Assembly (NCBI GenBank): GCA_050252335.1
Contig: JBFWLB010000020.1
Location: 1 to 42,824 of the forward strand
DNA: 42,824 bases
Direction of reading: 5' to 3'
From: Berkiella_A sp050252335
Lineage (GTDB): Bacteria; Pseudomonadota; Gammaproteobacteria; Berkiellales; Berkiellaceae
The translations under genes were made by a program, and so were the position numbers. Each line of letters begins with the position of its first letter. The first letter of the stretch is position 1. This document shows, one piece after another, positions 1 through 8,779 of the stretch. Under the pieces are notes generated by a model, which worked only from the letters and a program-made list of their open reading frames with translations, ran no database searches and was not told the origin of the DNA.

Positions 1-422
1 AAAAACAAAGAATTTATATCGCCTTGATTGGATTGAGCGCTTTAAGCCTAGCCGTTGCTTTGGTTTTATATGCATTATCACAAAATATTAATTTGTTTTT
101 TACACCAACCGATATCATTGAACAGAAAGTCGATGCAAGTTCACAGTTTCGCTTAGGGGGCATGGTTGTTAAAAACAGTGTGCAGCGTGAAAAAGAACTA
201 AAGGTAAAATTTCGTGTAACTGACTTTAATCATGAGGTTGAAGTGCAATACCAAGGTATTTTGCCAGATTTATTTCGAGAGGGGCAAGGTATTGTGGCCC
301 TTGGCAAGTTGAGTGCTGAAAATAGCTTTGTAGCGAAGGAAATATTGGCAAAACACGATGAAAATTATATGCCTCCTGAAGTTGCTGCTGCATTAAATAA
401 GAACAATCCTGTTGGCAAGTGA
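1..422 (+). CDS. ccmE: CcmE, periplasmic heme chaperone (5' end outside window)
   Basis: Cytochrome c maturation protein E binds heme covalently in the periplasm and passes it to the CcmF/H ligase. The frame is open to the left edge, reading KQRIYIALIGLS before the first in-window start-like codon (TTG at 24). The true start is therefore upstream and the gene is 5'-truncated by the window. An N-terminal membrane anchor is followed by the OB-fold region and the family signature LAKHDENYMPPEV near the C-terminus, which holds the heme-binding His and the nearby Tyr. The gene normally followed by ccmF in ccm operons is instead followed by a 41-codon gene and a PAPS-reductase-like gene. The ccm cluster therefore seems to end or be rearranged here. 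Confidence 0.95.
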   Translation, partial: KQRIYIALIGLSALSLAVALVLYALSQNINLFFTPTDIIEQKVDASSQFRLGGMVVKNSVQREKELKVKFRVTDFNHEVEVQYQGILPDLFREGQGIVALGKLSAENSFVAKEILAKHDENYMPPEVAAALNKNNPVGK

Positions 423-506
423 GCAACTTACTCATATGCTTGTTCTTAAGTGGATCATGATAGAATATTGAGCAAACCTTAACCTTTTTTATAGGGAGAT
501 TATAAA

Positions 507-632
507 GTGAAGAATGAAGTCAAAGTAGAGAAAAAATTATCAAATGAAGCGCTTGATGCGATTGCTGCCGTTATCATTATCGGTGTTTTTGCTTCTGGTA
601 TTGTCTTTTGGCTCAGTGGTATGCCTACTTAA
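507..632 (+). CDS. Small single-pass membrane protein, 41 residues, unknown
   Basis: A short gene starting with GTG at 507, with an AGGGAG ribosome-binding site at 493-498, and ending with TAA. The product begins MKNEVKVEKKL, a charged segment, then has one hydrophobic span of about 20 residues (AIAAVIIIGVFASGIVFW) and ends GMPT. This is typical of a small bitopic inner-membrane protein. It lies 84 bp after ccmE and 62 bp before the PAPS-reductase-like gene on the same strand. I do not recognise the family. A role in cytochrome c maturation is suggested only by position. Confidence 0.6.
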   Translation: MKNEVKVEKKLSNEALDAIAAVIIIGVFASGIVFWLSGMPT

Positions 633-694
633 AAGCAGATTGCTTGTGCCAGAAAAAAACCATCAGTGAATATACTGAGGGAGTCATATTTTAA

Positions 695-1462
695 ATGAAT
701 GTTGTTATTCGCAGTAATTATGGTGATGAGTCGATTGCTTTGATTCAGTGGTTTCATCAGCATAAAGCAGCCAATATAAAAAATATTTTTGTATGTTATA
801 TAAATACTGGTTGGGCAGCACAAAACTGGCATCAGCAAGTTGAACGAGGAGAGGCTTTAGCAAAGCATTATGGCTTTCAAGTCGTGCATTTAGATGCGCC
901 TTATAGTTTTGCAAGTTTAGCTAAGCAACGCAACAGCGTTCCTACACCTAAATTTCAGTGGTGTGCAGGTTTTTTAAAAGGGATCCCTTTTCTACAGTGG
1001 CTAGATGAAAAAGATCCCGCCGGAGAATGGTTAGTTGCATTACCTAAACGTCAAGCGATATATCGCAAGATTGTGCCAGAATATATTGAGCATTGTGAGC
1101 ACCATGGCGATAGAACAGTGTGGCATCCTTTGTTGAATTTAGATAATGAACAAAGAAATGTACTACTAAAAGCAGCTGGCTTTAGTCCTTTGAACCATCG
1201 TAGTTTAGAATGTGACCCTTGTGTTAATTCAAGCTTGCTGGAAATTAAAAATTTAGCTAAATTAGATCAAGAAAAGGTAGAAATACTTGAAGCAGATTTG
1301 AATCAGCCATTTTTTCCAAAATTTAATAAAAATATTCAGCTGATTATTCGAGAACACCTAACTCAAAACGCTCATCCAAAAATGAATTTAAGTGCAGTAG
1401 AGGCGCCCATGATGGATAAATTTTCTATGGGGTGTGGGGATCCTTTTGGTTGTGGTCTATAG
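695..1462 (+). CDS. PAPS-reductase / PP-loop family protein
   Basis: A 255-residue protein of the adenine-nucleotide alpha-hydrolase (PP-loop) superfamily, closest in pattern to CysH-like phosphoadenosine-phosphosulfate reductases. After the first strand the nucleotide-binding loop reads SNYGDES (residues 7-13), where sulfurtransferases and CysH usually have SGGKDS or similar. Cysteines stand at C90 (QWCAG), C173/C176 (ECDPC) and near the end in GCGDPFGCG. The placing of C90 plus the CxxC resembles that of Fe-S-binding CysH-like proteins. GGGAG lies 12 bases before the ATG. Substrate is unknown: it could be sulfate reduction, tRNA thiolation or DNA sulfur chemistry, and no partner gene in the window decides this. 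The TAG stop is also the first three bases of a palindromic repeat. Confidence 0.75.
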   Translation: MNVVIRSNYGDESIALIQWFHQHKAANIKNIFVCYINTGWAAQNWHQQVERGEALAKHYGFQVVHLDAPYSFASLAKQRNSVPTPKFQWCAGFLKGIPFLQWLDEKDPAGEWLVALPKRQAIYRKIVPEYIEHCEHHGDRTVWHPLLNLDNEQRNVLLKAAGFSPLNHRSLECDPCVNSSLLEIKNLAKLDQEKVEILEADLNQPFFPKFNKNIQLIIREHLTQNAHPKMNLSAVEAPMMDKFSMGCGDPFGCGL

Positions 1463-1597
1463 AAGTTATCTCAAATTTTCGTGGCTCCTTCGTTACAGCT
1501 CCTGTTGTGCCGCTCATTTACATCTCTTGTAAACGGCGCTGCTCAAAAGAATTTGCACCTTGGCTGAGCGAAAGTGCTATTTTTTAGGCAGCTTCTA
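1460..1597. repeat. Palindromic MITE-like element, family A copy 1
   Basis: About 138 bp bounded by imperfect inverted ends: left TAGAAGTTATCTCAAA, right end reverse-complementing to TAGAAGCTGCCTAAAA. The interior has a second inverted repeat (TTTACA / TGTAAA flanked by GCCG / CGGC). The left end coincides with the TAG stop of the PP-loop gene. A shorter relative with the same ends lies at 29131-29172, also on a TAG stop. No coding potential is seen inside. Confidence 0.6.
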
Positions 1598-1659
1598 GTC
1601 AAAGTCTTTGATTTTTTGTCTTATTGAATCAGTAGGGATTAAAATAGGGAAGTTTTTGT

Positions 1660-4068
1660 ATGACGAAATTGACACTCACAACACTTGTCCTGTTATCAAG
1701 TTTATTAACGGCTTGTAATAACTCAAGTTCAGAAAATGTTTCTCTTAATAGCGCAATCAAAAATTATGATAAAAAAAACTATGCAGAAAGTTTGCTGCAT
1801 TTAAGACGTGCCATACAATTAAAACCAGAACAAGTTGAAGCTAGAAAGTTAATTGCTGATGTGCTTTTGAAAATTGGTGAGCCCTTAGAAGCTGAGCGAC
1901 ATATTCGCAAAGCTATCGAACTGGGCGCACCCAAAAATGAAACACTTGTGTTGTTGGGATTAGCGCTCATTAAACAAAAGAAATACGATGATGTGTTGAA
2001 TGCCTTAGATGCTGAAGGTGATTTATATTCTGCCCATTCAAAAGAACAGGCTATGATGAATGCTTTAAAAGGACAGGCACAATTAGGCAAAGGTCTGTTG
2101 TCGGAAAGTGTATCGTCTTTTAACCGTGCAATTGCCTTGGACTCACATTGTGTTCGCGCATATTTGGGGCTTGCTACTTTATATTTGTCTCAAGATAAAA
2201 AAGAAAAAGCAGATATATTGTTAAACAAAGCTTTTGAGATTAACGATAAAGATCCAGAAGTTTTGATTTTTAAAGGAGATTTAGAAAGGGCGCAAGGGCA
2301 TCTGAAGGAATCCATAAAATCATACTCTAAAGCAATCAACTCAAGTTTGCCAACAAGTTTGGAAAATCAATATGCACGTCTATATCGTGCTTTAGTGTTG
2401 GCACATCAATCTAAATTCGAGGATGCATGGAGAGATATTCGTAAAGTAAAGATTATCTCCGGAGAAGGGCTTAACCTTAATTATGTATCTGGAATGATTG
2501 CCTTTTTACAGCATGATTATGCAAAATCTCAAAATTCTTTAGAACGAGTGATTAATATTGCGCCCGATCATTTGCTAGCACATTTTCTGTTAGGCACTGT
2601 TCATTACATGAGACAGCAACCAGAACAAGCTCGTAAATATTTACTTTATTTTATCAATCAAAATCCAAGCCATATGTTGGCGCAAAAAATGCTCGCAATG
2701 GTTGAGTTTAATTTAGGCGATGTTCAGAATGCTGAAGCAAGATTGACTGCCTTGCTTGATACAGATCCCACAGACAGCAATACACTTAATCTCTTAGGCT
2801 CGCATTATCCTTCAACGAGTAAAACAGAAAAAGGTTTTAATTTACTTGGAAAATCGTTAGAGGATAATCCTCATTCTTTTGCTGTTCAATTAAAATATGG
2901 TATTGGTAGCTTAGAAATGGGGGAGTATCAACTGGCAGAAAAGGCCTTTCACCAGGCGATGCAAATAAATCATGATAGTATGCCCGCACAATTTTATCAT
3001 TTTTTTAGTTTGCTAAAGCAAAATAAGCCAGAAAAAGCAATTGAGTTTTCAGAGCAACTGCTTACACAAAATCCTCGAAACATAATAGCCAGTAATTTTA
3101 AAGGTATCGCATACATTGCCTTAAGCGATATTGAAAAGGCAAGGACACAATTTGATGCTTCTCTGGCAATAGCTAAAGGTGATCCAATGGCGCACTTTAA
3201 TTTGGCCAATTTGGATTACGCACAAGGAAATAAAGCAAATGCTTTGGTACATTTAAAAACAGTCGTCGAAGAGCATCCTAAGTTTGTGCGAGGGTATTTA
3301 AAACTGGCTCAGTATTATAATCTTGAAAAAGATCAAGCATCGGCTCAAGCTTGTTTGCTTAAAGCATTAGAACATGTGCCGAATGATTTACAAGCAAGTC
3401 TTGCTTTGTCAAAAATATATGTAACAGAGAAACGTTTGTCTGAAGCTTTGTCTGTCTTATCAAAATTAACAGCTGAGCAACAAAAATCACCTAAAGTACT
3501 TTTTGCCTTGGCAGAGATTTATGGATTGGCTGAACAATATACACTGGCGCAGCAAACACTCAATCAATATGAAATGAATTATACGCATCTGATACAATCT
3601 GAAAATTATCTTTCTTTAAGAGCATTATTATATAGTAAAGAGGGGCAATTTGAGCGGGCTGCACATTTGTATCAGCAATTACAGAGGGAATATCCTCATC
3701 CTCGTTGGATTGTAGATTTGGCAGCTAATTATTGGTTAGCTCAAAAAGAATCTATGGCAATCTCTACATTAGAGAATTGGCTTGATAAATATCCCAAAGA
3801 TGGCGTCGCGCAAATTAGTTTAGCAAACTATTATCTCTTACTTAAAAATGACAAGGAAGCGCTCAAAGCATACATCAAAGCAGATGGTTTGGTGCCTAAT
3901 CACCCAATTATCTTGAATAATATGGCATGGTTGTTGAAGGACAGCGATCTCAATCGAGCATTTGAAATTGCGGAGCGTGCTCTGAAACTTTCTCCAAATT
4001 TAGAAGATGTGCAACACACTTATAAGGTGATTGCAGATCGGAAAAAAACGCAAGAAAACCAAGGGTAA
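1660..4068 (+). CDS. TPR-repeat lipoprotein, PrsT-like
   Basis: An 802-residue envelope lipoprotein. Signal peptide with lipobox LLTAC (lipidated Cys19) is followed by a Ser/Asn-rich linker and then about 20 tetratricopeptide repeats that fill the protein to its end (for example AIQLKPEQVEARKLIADVL near the start, AERALKLSPNLEDVQHTY at the end). Length and organisation match the PrsT-type TPR lipoproteins associated with exosortase/PEP-CTERM systems, but no exosortase or PEP-CTERM protein is seen here. A general assembly scaffold is equally likely. AGGGAAG precedes the ATG by 8 bases. It ends at a strong terminator shared with the convergent yheT. Confidence 0.85.
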   Translation: MTKLTLTTLVLLSSLLTACNNSSSENVSLNSAIKNYDKKNYAESLLHLRRAIQLKPEQVEARKLIADVLLKIGEPLEAERHIRKAIELGAPKNETLVLLGLALIKQKKYDDVLNALDAEGDLYSAHSKEQAMMNALKGQAQLGKGLLSESVSSFNRAIALDSHCVRAYLGLATLYLSQDKKEKADILLNKAFEINDKDPEVLIFKGDLERAQGHLKESIKSYSKAINSSLPTSLENQYARLYRALVLAHQSKFEDAWRDIRKVKIISGEGLNLNYVSGMIAFLQHDYAKSQNSLERVINIAPDHLLAHFLLGTVHYMRQQPEQARKYLLYFINQNPSHMLAQKMLAMVEFNLGDVQNAEARLTALLDTDPTDSNTLNLLGSHYPSTSKTEKGFNLLGKSLEDNPHSFAVQLKYGIGSLEMGEYQLAEKAFHQAMQINHDSMPAQFYHFFSLLKQNKPEKAIEFSEQLLTQNPRNIIASNFKGIAYIALSDIEKARTQFDASLAIAKGDPMAHFNLANLDYAQGNKANALVHLKTVVEEHPKFVRGYLKLAQYYNLEKDQASAQACLLKALEHVPNDLQASLALSKIYVTEKRLSEALSVLSKLTAEQQKSPKVLFALAEIYGLAEQYTLAQQTLNQYEMNYTHLIQSENYLSLRALLYSKEGQFERAAHLYQQLQREYPHPRWIVDLAANYWLAQKESMAISTLENWLDKYPKDGVAQISLANYYLLLKNDKEALKAYIKADGLVPNHPIILNNMAWLLKDSDLNRAFEIAERALKLSPNLEDVQHTYKVIADRKKTQENQG

Positions 4069-4081
4069 ATTCAGAAAAATT

Positions 4082-4107
4082 GGAGAGCGCAGCCGATTGC
4101 GCTCTCC
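4082..4107. terminator. Bidirectional rho-independent terminator
   Basis: A perfect 10-bp stem (GGAGAGCGCA / TGCGCTCTCC) with a 6-base loop between convergent genes. On the minus strand the stem is followed by AATTTTTCT. On the plus strand it is followed by only a short T run, so it is stronger for yheT than for the TPR gene. Confidence 0.85.
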
Positions 4108-4111
4108 AGTT

Positions 4112-5158
4112 TCACTGATTCTCTTCAAACCATTTTATCCATTTCTCAATTGCATTATCCATCCAGCGAATACCTTGCCAATTTGTCTTATTAACCCAAC
4201 CGACATGTCCTCCACTTTCTGTGATAAGAAGATCGATATTGGGTTTTCGCGGAATATATTTGAAATTTCTTGTAAAAATGATGGGATCATTTTTTGCGTA
4301 TAAAATAAAAGTAGGTAATTTGATGTGTTCTATAAAGGGCAGTGCACTAGATTGTGTGTAGTAATCTTTGGCATCTTGGAAACCATTTTGAGGCGCTGTG
4401 TAGAATTCATCAAAGTCATAAACAGATAAATCTTGAGGAAAATTAGGGACTGAGGTGCCTAGAAATTGATGTAGGGTTGTTACTTCCATAACCAGCTCTT
4501 GAGCAAAACGCTTATCTAAAAATTTATTCGGAGGCTTTGCTAATAATTTCACACAGCTATAGAGATCTAACGGAGGAGAGATGGCCACTAAACTATCTAA
4601 ATTTCCATTATCAAAACCAGATTCACCGCCTAATTTGAGGCTGATGTTTGCACCTAAAGAAAAGCCAATGCAGGTGGTTGCTAATTGTGGGTAGCGTTTG
4701 GCAAGCCATTGCAAAACCATACGTGCATCTGGACTTGTACCGGCATGATATAGTTTTTTGGCATGAAATTTTCCGGGCCCGCAACCGCGCAAATTCATAC
4801 GTGCGACGATCATTCCAGATTGGGTGAGGCGTTGCGTAAGGCGAATCATATATTTAGAAAGATAAGTGCCAGATAATCCATGTATAAGTAAAACAACGCG
4901 CTTTGGTTTTATGGATGGTTTGGGAAAATTAAGTGCAATCACAATCTTGTCACCATCTTCCAGCAATACATGTTCTAAAGTTTGGTTGTCTATCATTGGG
5001 TTATAAGGTAGACAATAGGCCATAATGGTTTGTTGCAAACCAGTTTGTGCCCAATAGGAGGGTTCAAAATCTGAAATTTTTATTTTATCGAGTAATTGTT
5101 GTTTTTCCACAATAGCATTCATTCTAAAAATTAATATCATACCAAAAATCCAGGACAT
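4112..5158 (-). CDS. yheT: YheT-family alpha/beta hydrolase
   Basis: A 348-residue hydrolase of the YheT/EMB8 (ABHD1/3-like) family, which acts on short-chain or lipid esters; the physiological substrate is unknown. Visible landmarks are the oxyanion HG (LLIHGLSG, residues 91-98), the nucleophile elbow GFSLGAN with Ser167, the acid Asp291 (YAKNDPI) and His318 (SGGHVGW), so the catalytic triad is complete. Three in-frame ATG codons (residues 1, 7 and 13) are possible and none has a clear ribosome-binding site. MNAIVEK at residue 13 (about 5122) would give the usual family length. The segment around codon 1 contains an inverted copy of a 9-mer found beyond the neighbouring transposase. Confidence 0.88.
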   Translation of the reverse strand: MSWIFGMILIFRMNAIVEKQQLLDKIKISDFEPSYWAQTGLQQTIMAYCLPYNPMIDNQTLEHVLLEDGDKIVIALNFPKPSIKPKRVVLLIHGLSGTYLSKYMIRLTQRLTQSGMIVARMNLRGCGPGKFHAKKLYHAGTSPDARMVLQWLAKRYPQLATTCIGFSLGANISLKLGGESGFDNGNLDSLVAISPPLDLYSCVKLLAKPPNKFLDKRFAQELVMEVTTLHQFLGTSVPNFPQDLSVYDFDEFYTAPQNGFQDAKDYYTQSSALPFIEHIKLPTFILYAKNDPIIFTRNFKYIPRKPNIDLLITESGGHVGWVNKTNWQGIRWMDNAIEKWIKWFEENQ

Positions 5159-5230
5159 CCAAAATAAGTTGATGCACCCAAAATCTTTGAGCTAGAATTT
5201 CCTTCAGTAATAGGGGAATTATTTTAGCTT

Positions 5231-6247
5231 ATGACCTTAGCTCGCTCAGAACAAATTGATTTAAATGCAACACCGTACTATCACGTTATGAATCGATGTG
5301 TTAGGCGCAGCTTTCTTTGTGGTTATGATGAATTTACCCATACTGATTATTCCCATAGAAAAGCATGGGTTGTTGATCGATTAAAATATTTAGCTAACGT
5401 TTTTGCGGTTAAAATTTGTGCGTATGCCATTATGAGTAATCATTATCATGTGGTTTTATATGTAGATGATCAGCAAGTAAAAAGCTGGTCAGAAGAAGAA
5501 ATCATTCATCGTTGGGCATCTATTTTCCCCAAAGATGCCAAAGAAAATAAGCACTTAAAGCAGAAAATTGAGCTTTGGAAAGAACGGCTTACCAGCATCA
5601 GTTGGTTTATGCGTTGCTTAAATGAAAAAATTGCTCGAGATGTAAATGAAGAGGATGATACTTCTGGAAGATTTTGGGAGGGGCGCTTTAAATCTCAAGC
5701 CTTATTAGATGAAGGAGCGCTTTTAAGCGCCATGGTCTATGTGGATTTGAACCCAATTAGAGCTGGGATTAGTAAGACACCAGAAGAATCAGAATTTACC
5801 TCTATTTATGAGCGTATTCAGCATATTTCAAAACAAATGAAAATCAATAATTTCAAATCTATCAAACAACAAAAGCGTGAAAGAGCAGACATATATAATA
5901 GTCTTGTACAACCTAAGTCCTTGGTACCTTTTGCTAATGTCTCAAAAAATCATTCTCATGTCATTGATTTTAGGCTTTCTGATTATCTTGAGTTGGTAGA
6001 TTGTACAGGTAGAATAATTCGTGATGATAAAGATGCGGGTTCTATTTCTGAGCGTCTGACTCCCATTTTAACCAGGTTACAATTTAAGCCCACAAACTGG
6101 ATTGCTTTGGTCAAAAATTTGAGTAAAAACTTCTCTTATGCGGTGGGGAGTGAAATATTGTTGCTTAATTTTGGAAAAACAGGACGAAAAGGGCCCAAAG
6201 GCATTACACACGCAAAACGAATCTACGCTAATACACACGTCGCTTAG
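5231..6247 (+). CDS. REP-associated tyrosine transposase (RAYT), Y1/HUH family
   Basis: A 338-residue single-strand DNA transposase-like protein (Transposase_17/IS200-like). The HUH metal motif is seen as SNHYHVVL (His71 and His73). The RFWEGRFKSQ segment and helix YVDLNPIRAG, where Tyr170 is the likely nucleophile, are intact. These enzymes act on REP-type hairpins; many are single-copy, domesticated genes rather than moving IS elements. The 9-mer TGGATGTCC occurs in inverted orientation on either side (5153-5161 and 6417-6425), and a variant lies at about 6374. These may be related recognition sequences. No target duplication was seen, and the frame is complete, so the enzyme may be active. 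Confidence 0.88.
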   Translation: MTLARSEQIDLNATPYYHVMNRCVRRSFLCGYDEFTHTDYSHRKAWVVDRLKYLANVFAVKICAYAIMSNHYHVVLYVDDQQVKSWSEEEIIHRWASIFPKDAKENKHLKQKIELWKERLTSISWFMRCLNEKIARDVNEEDDTSGRFWEGRFKSQALLDEGALLSAMVYVDLNPIRAGISKTPEESEFTSIYERIQHISKQMKINNFKSIKQQKRERADIYNSLVQPKSLVPFANVSKNHSHVIDFRLSDYLELVDCTGRIIRDDKDAGSISERLTPILTRLQFKPTNWIALVKNLSKNFSYAVGSEILLLNFGKTGRKGPKGITHAKRIYANTHVA

Positions 6248-6654
6248 CTCATCTGATTTTAATGCACTAATAATTTTAAATACAAAAGATTAATCGCTTT
6301 TATGTGGATTTCTTTTCTCGTTTTCATGAATCTATGAAGGAAATAATGGGTGGCTGCAAATTAACAACATATTTGGCTGTCCTATATTAATCACTTGAAC
6401 CAGCAATTAATAAATATGGATGTCCCGAATAATTAAATAAAAAAAGATATGTAATTTACAATCTAATTATACCATTATCAAAAAAGCAGAAATGATCGTT
6501 AAATTGTAATACATGATAAAATGCTAAAGAGTCTATTTTGTGCTTAAATTTATAGTCACAGTAAATGAATTTTATGCTGCACAGATACTGAGAAAGAATA
6601 ATAATATTTAGGCATACACCTAAAAAATGGAATTCAAGTACTCAAGGAAAAAGA
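6248..6654. other. AT-rich intergenic region after the transposase
   Basis: About 400 bp without a convincing gene. It holds two GG(A/C)TGTCC(T/C)-type motifs (around 6374 and 6417-6425) similar to one upstream of the transposase. It must also carry the promoter of the Sel1 lipoprotein gene; no clear -35/-10 pair stands out. Its last bases contain the AAGGAAAAAG ribosome-binding site of that gene. Confidence 0.6.
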
Positions 6655-8742
6655 ATGGTGTTCAAGTCTGGATTGCTTGTTATATTGACCTTCACAATAG
6701 CAGGTTGTAATAAATCGGAAACACGATTTTCAGAATCTATTATTCCCGAGACAAGATGTGAACAACTGATTGAATCTATAGGTGCAATGGATGCTTACTC
6801 CATTTGTCTAAAAGATGCGCGTGCCAATATTCCTCAAGCGCAGCATGCACTGGGAAAAGCTTTTGAATCAGGCGCTTTAGGAGAAGAGCATAAGTCTTAT
6901 GCTGTCATGTGGTTTGAAAGGGCGGTTGCAAACCATCATCCAGAATCAGAATTGTATTTAGCGCATTATTATTTATCTAATAATAAAGTGAATTTAGGGG
7001 TTCAGTTATTAGAAAAAGCAGCACATCGCTCCGATTTGAGGGCGCAAAAAATATTAGCAAATATGTATTATGAAGGGAAAATAGTTAAAAAAAATATTGC
7101 AAAAGCAAAAGCTTGGTTTGAAAAGGCAGCACAAGCCAATGATGCACAAGCGCAATATATCTTGTATCAAATTTTATCGCAATCTGAGCTTTCAGATGAT
7201 GCTAAAGGACAGCAGTTATTATTGGCGTCAGCAAAAGCGCAATTTATTCCTGCAATGGAAGTGATTGCTGAACAAAAAATTGAAGCTAAAGCTTATGATG
7301 CAGCTGCTTTATGGTTAGCTAGAGCGAGTAAAGCGCATTCTTCTAAGGCATCCTATTTACTTGCAAAGCTTGTCATGGACAATAAACTCTCTGCAAACGT
7401 TGATGTGGCAGAGTTATTACAAAGAAGTCAAGATTATTCACCTGCAAAAGTTTTGTTGGCAAAATGCTATATTGCTGGAAAATATGTTAAACAAGATATC
7501 CCAAAAGCTCAGCAATTACTGAAGCAGGCAGCCAATCAAAATGAGCCTGAGGCATTTTATGAAATTGCTGTTGCTCTTTTGCGTGGAGACTATCCTTGGA
7601 AAAAAGATAATGATTTAGCCATCAAATATTTTAAACAAGCAGCAGATATGAATTTTCATCCTGCAAAAGTACTCATGGCTACCTTATTTATTGATGGTAA
7701 ATCAATTATAGATGATAAAAACCAAGTCATTACGCATTTAGCATTAATGGCGATCAATGGTGATGCGCAAGCGCAGTATAAATTAGCAAAAACCTTAGCT
7801 GATTTCTCTATTCCTGTTTATGACAGAGTTGCTTTTTTCTGGCTAGCAAAGGCTGCAAATCATGATCAAAAAGCGGCCTTTTTACTTGCAAATTTTTATC
7901 AAGAAGGTATTGGCACAGAAATAAATTTAAATGAAGCTTTTTCGCTTTATCGTAAACTTGCATCAGAACATTATGCTGCTGCTTATTTAGAATTAGCCAA
8001 AATGTATTTTAGAGGTACTGGCATTGAGAAAGATGCCTCTCAATCAAAAATGTGGCTTGCACAAGCCATTCAAGCCCAAGTGCCAGAAGCAAAAGAAGTG
8101 GCACAAGAAATATTTAAAGAAGGTTTTGATGTTGATATTGCAGAAAATAATGCGGGTGAATTATTAGATTTTGCAGCATATTCTAATGTTCCTTCGGCTA
8201 TCTATAAGCAAGGTAAAAACTATATTGAAGGGGCAAATGGGTACCAACAAGATTGGAAAAAAGGTCTCGAACTGATTGAGCAAGCTGCTGCACAATCTTA
8301 TCCTCTAGCGCAAAGAGAGTTGGGGATCATGTATGAAAACGATCTCTATGAAAAAAATGATCTTGAACTTGCGATTGCGTGGTATAGAAAAGCTGCATTA
8401 CAAGGAGATGAGTTTTCTCAATATCGTTTAGGGCATTTATATTTTAACGAAAGACTGTCGCCAAATAAAGTAGAAGCTTATGCTTGGGCAAATCTAGCTG
8501 CTCAATCTGGCATGCTTCCAGCAGAAGACTTAAAAAACAGCATTTATGAAACCCTTAATCAGGAAGAGCTTGATAGAGGTGAAAATTTAAGTATAGAAAT
8601 ATTAGGAAAATATCAGCGAGAAGAAGATGATGGGGATGATGATGGTAATTTTATCGTAGATACCACGACAACAGATGATGTCCCTCTCCAAGAACTCTCA
8701 TCGAATAAACGGAGAATCTTTGAACAACAAGTTGTGAGATAA
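6655..8742 (+). CDS. Sel1-repeat lipoprotein
   Basis: A 695-residue envelope protein with an N-terminal lipoprotein signal (lipobox IAGC, Cys18) and about 14-16 Sel1-like repeats. Examples are YYEGKIVKKNIAKAKAWFEKAA, seen in shorter form as KAKAWFEKAA, then FYQEGIGTEINLNEAF and MYFRGTGIEKDASQSKMW. Several repeats are degenerate. The tail is acidic (EEDDGDDDG) and ends in a polar segment. Sel1 repeats are protein-binding solenoids; in Legionella some Sel1 proteins (EnhC, LpnE) act in host entry and vacuole trafficking. That role is only a possibility here. AAGGA precedes the ATG. asmA follows after 37 bp, so co-transcription is likely. Confidence 0.87.
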   Translation: MVFKSGLLVILTFTIAGCNKSETRFSESIIPETRCEQLIESIGAMDAYSICLKDARANIPQAQHALGKAFESGALGEEHKSYAVMWFERAVANHHPESELYLAHYYLSNNKVNLGVQLLEKAAHRSDLRAQKILANMYYEGKIVKKNIAKAKAWFEKAAQANDAQAQYILYQILSQSELSDDAKGQQLLLASAKAQFIPAMEVIAEQKIEAKAYDAAALWLARASKAHSSKASYLLAKLVMDNKLSANVDVAELLQRSQDYSPAKVLLAKCYIAGKYVKQDIPKAQQLLKQAANQNEPEAFYEIAVALLRGDYPWKKDNDLAIKYFKQAADMNFHPAKVLMATLFIDGKSIIDDKNQVITHLALMAINGDAQAQYKLAKTLADFSIPVYDRVAFFWLAKAANHDQKAAFLLANFYQEGIGTEINLNEAFSLYRKLASEHYAAAYLELAKMYFRGTGIEKDASQSKMWLAQAIQAQVPEAKEVAQEIFKEGFDVDIAENNAGELLDFAAYSNVPSAIYKQGKNYIEGANGYQQDWKKGLELIEQAAAQSYPLAQRELGIMYENDLYEKNDLELAIAWYRKAALQGDEFSQYRLGHLYFNERLSPNKVEAYAWANLAAQSGMLPAEDLKNSIYETLNQEELDRGENLSIEILGKYQREEDDGDDDGNFIVDTTTTDDVPLQELSSNKRRIFEQQVVR

Positions 8743-8779
8743 GTGATATCAATACTCTCATTTTATATTTGGAGCAAAA

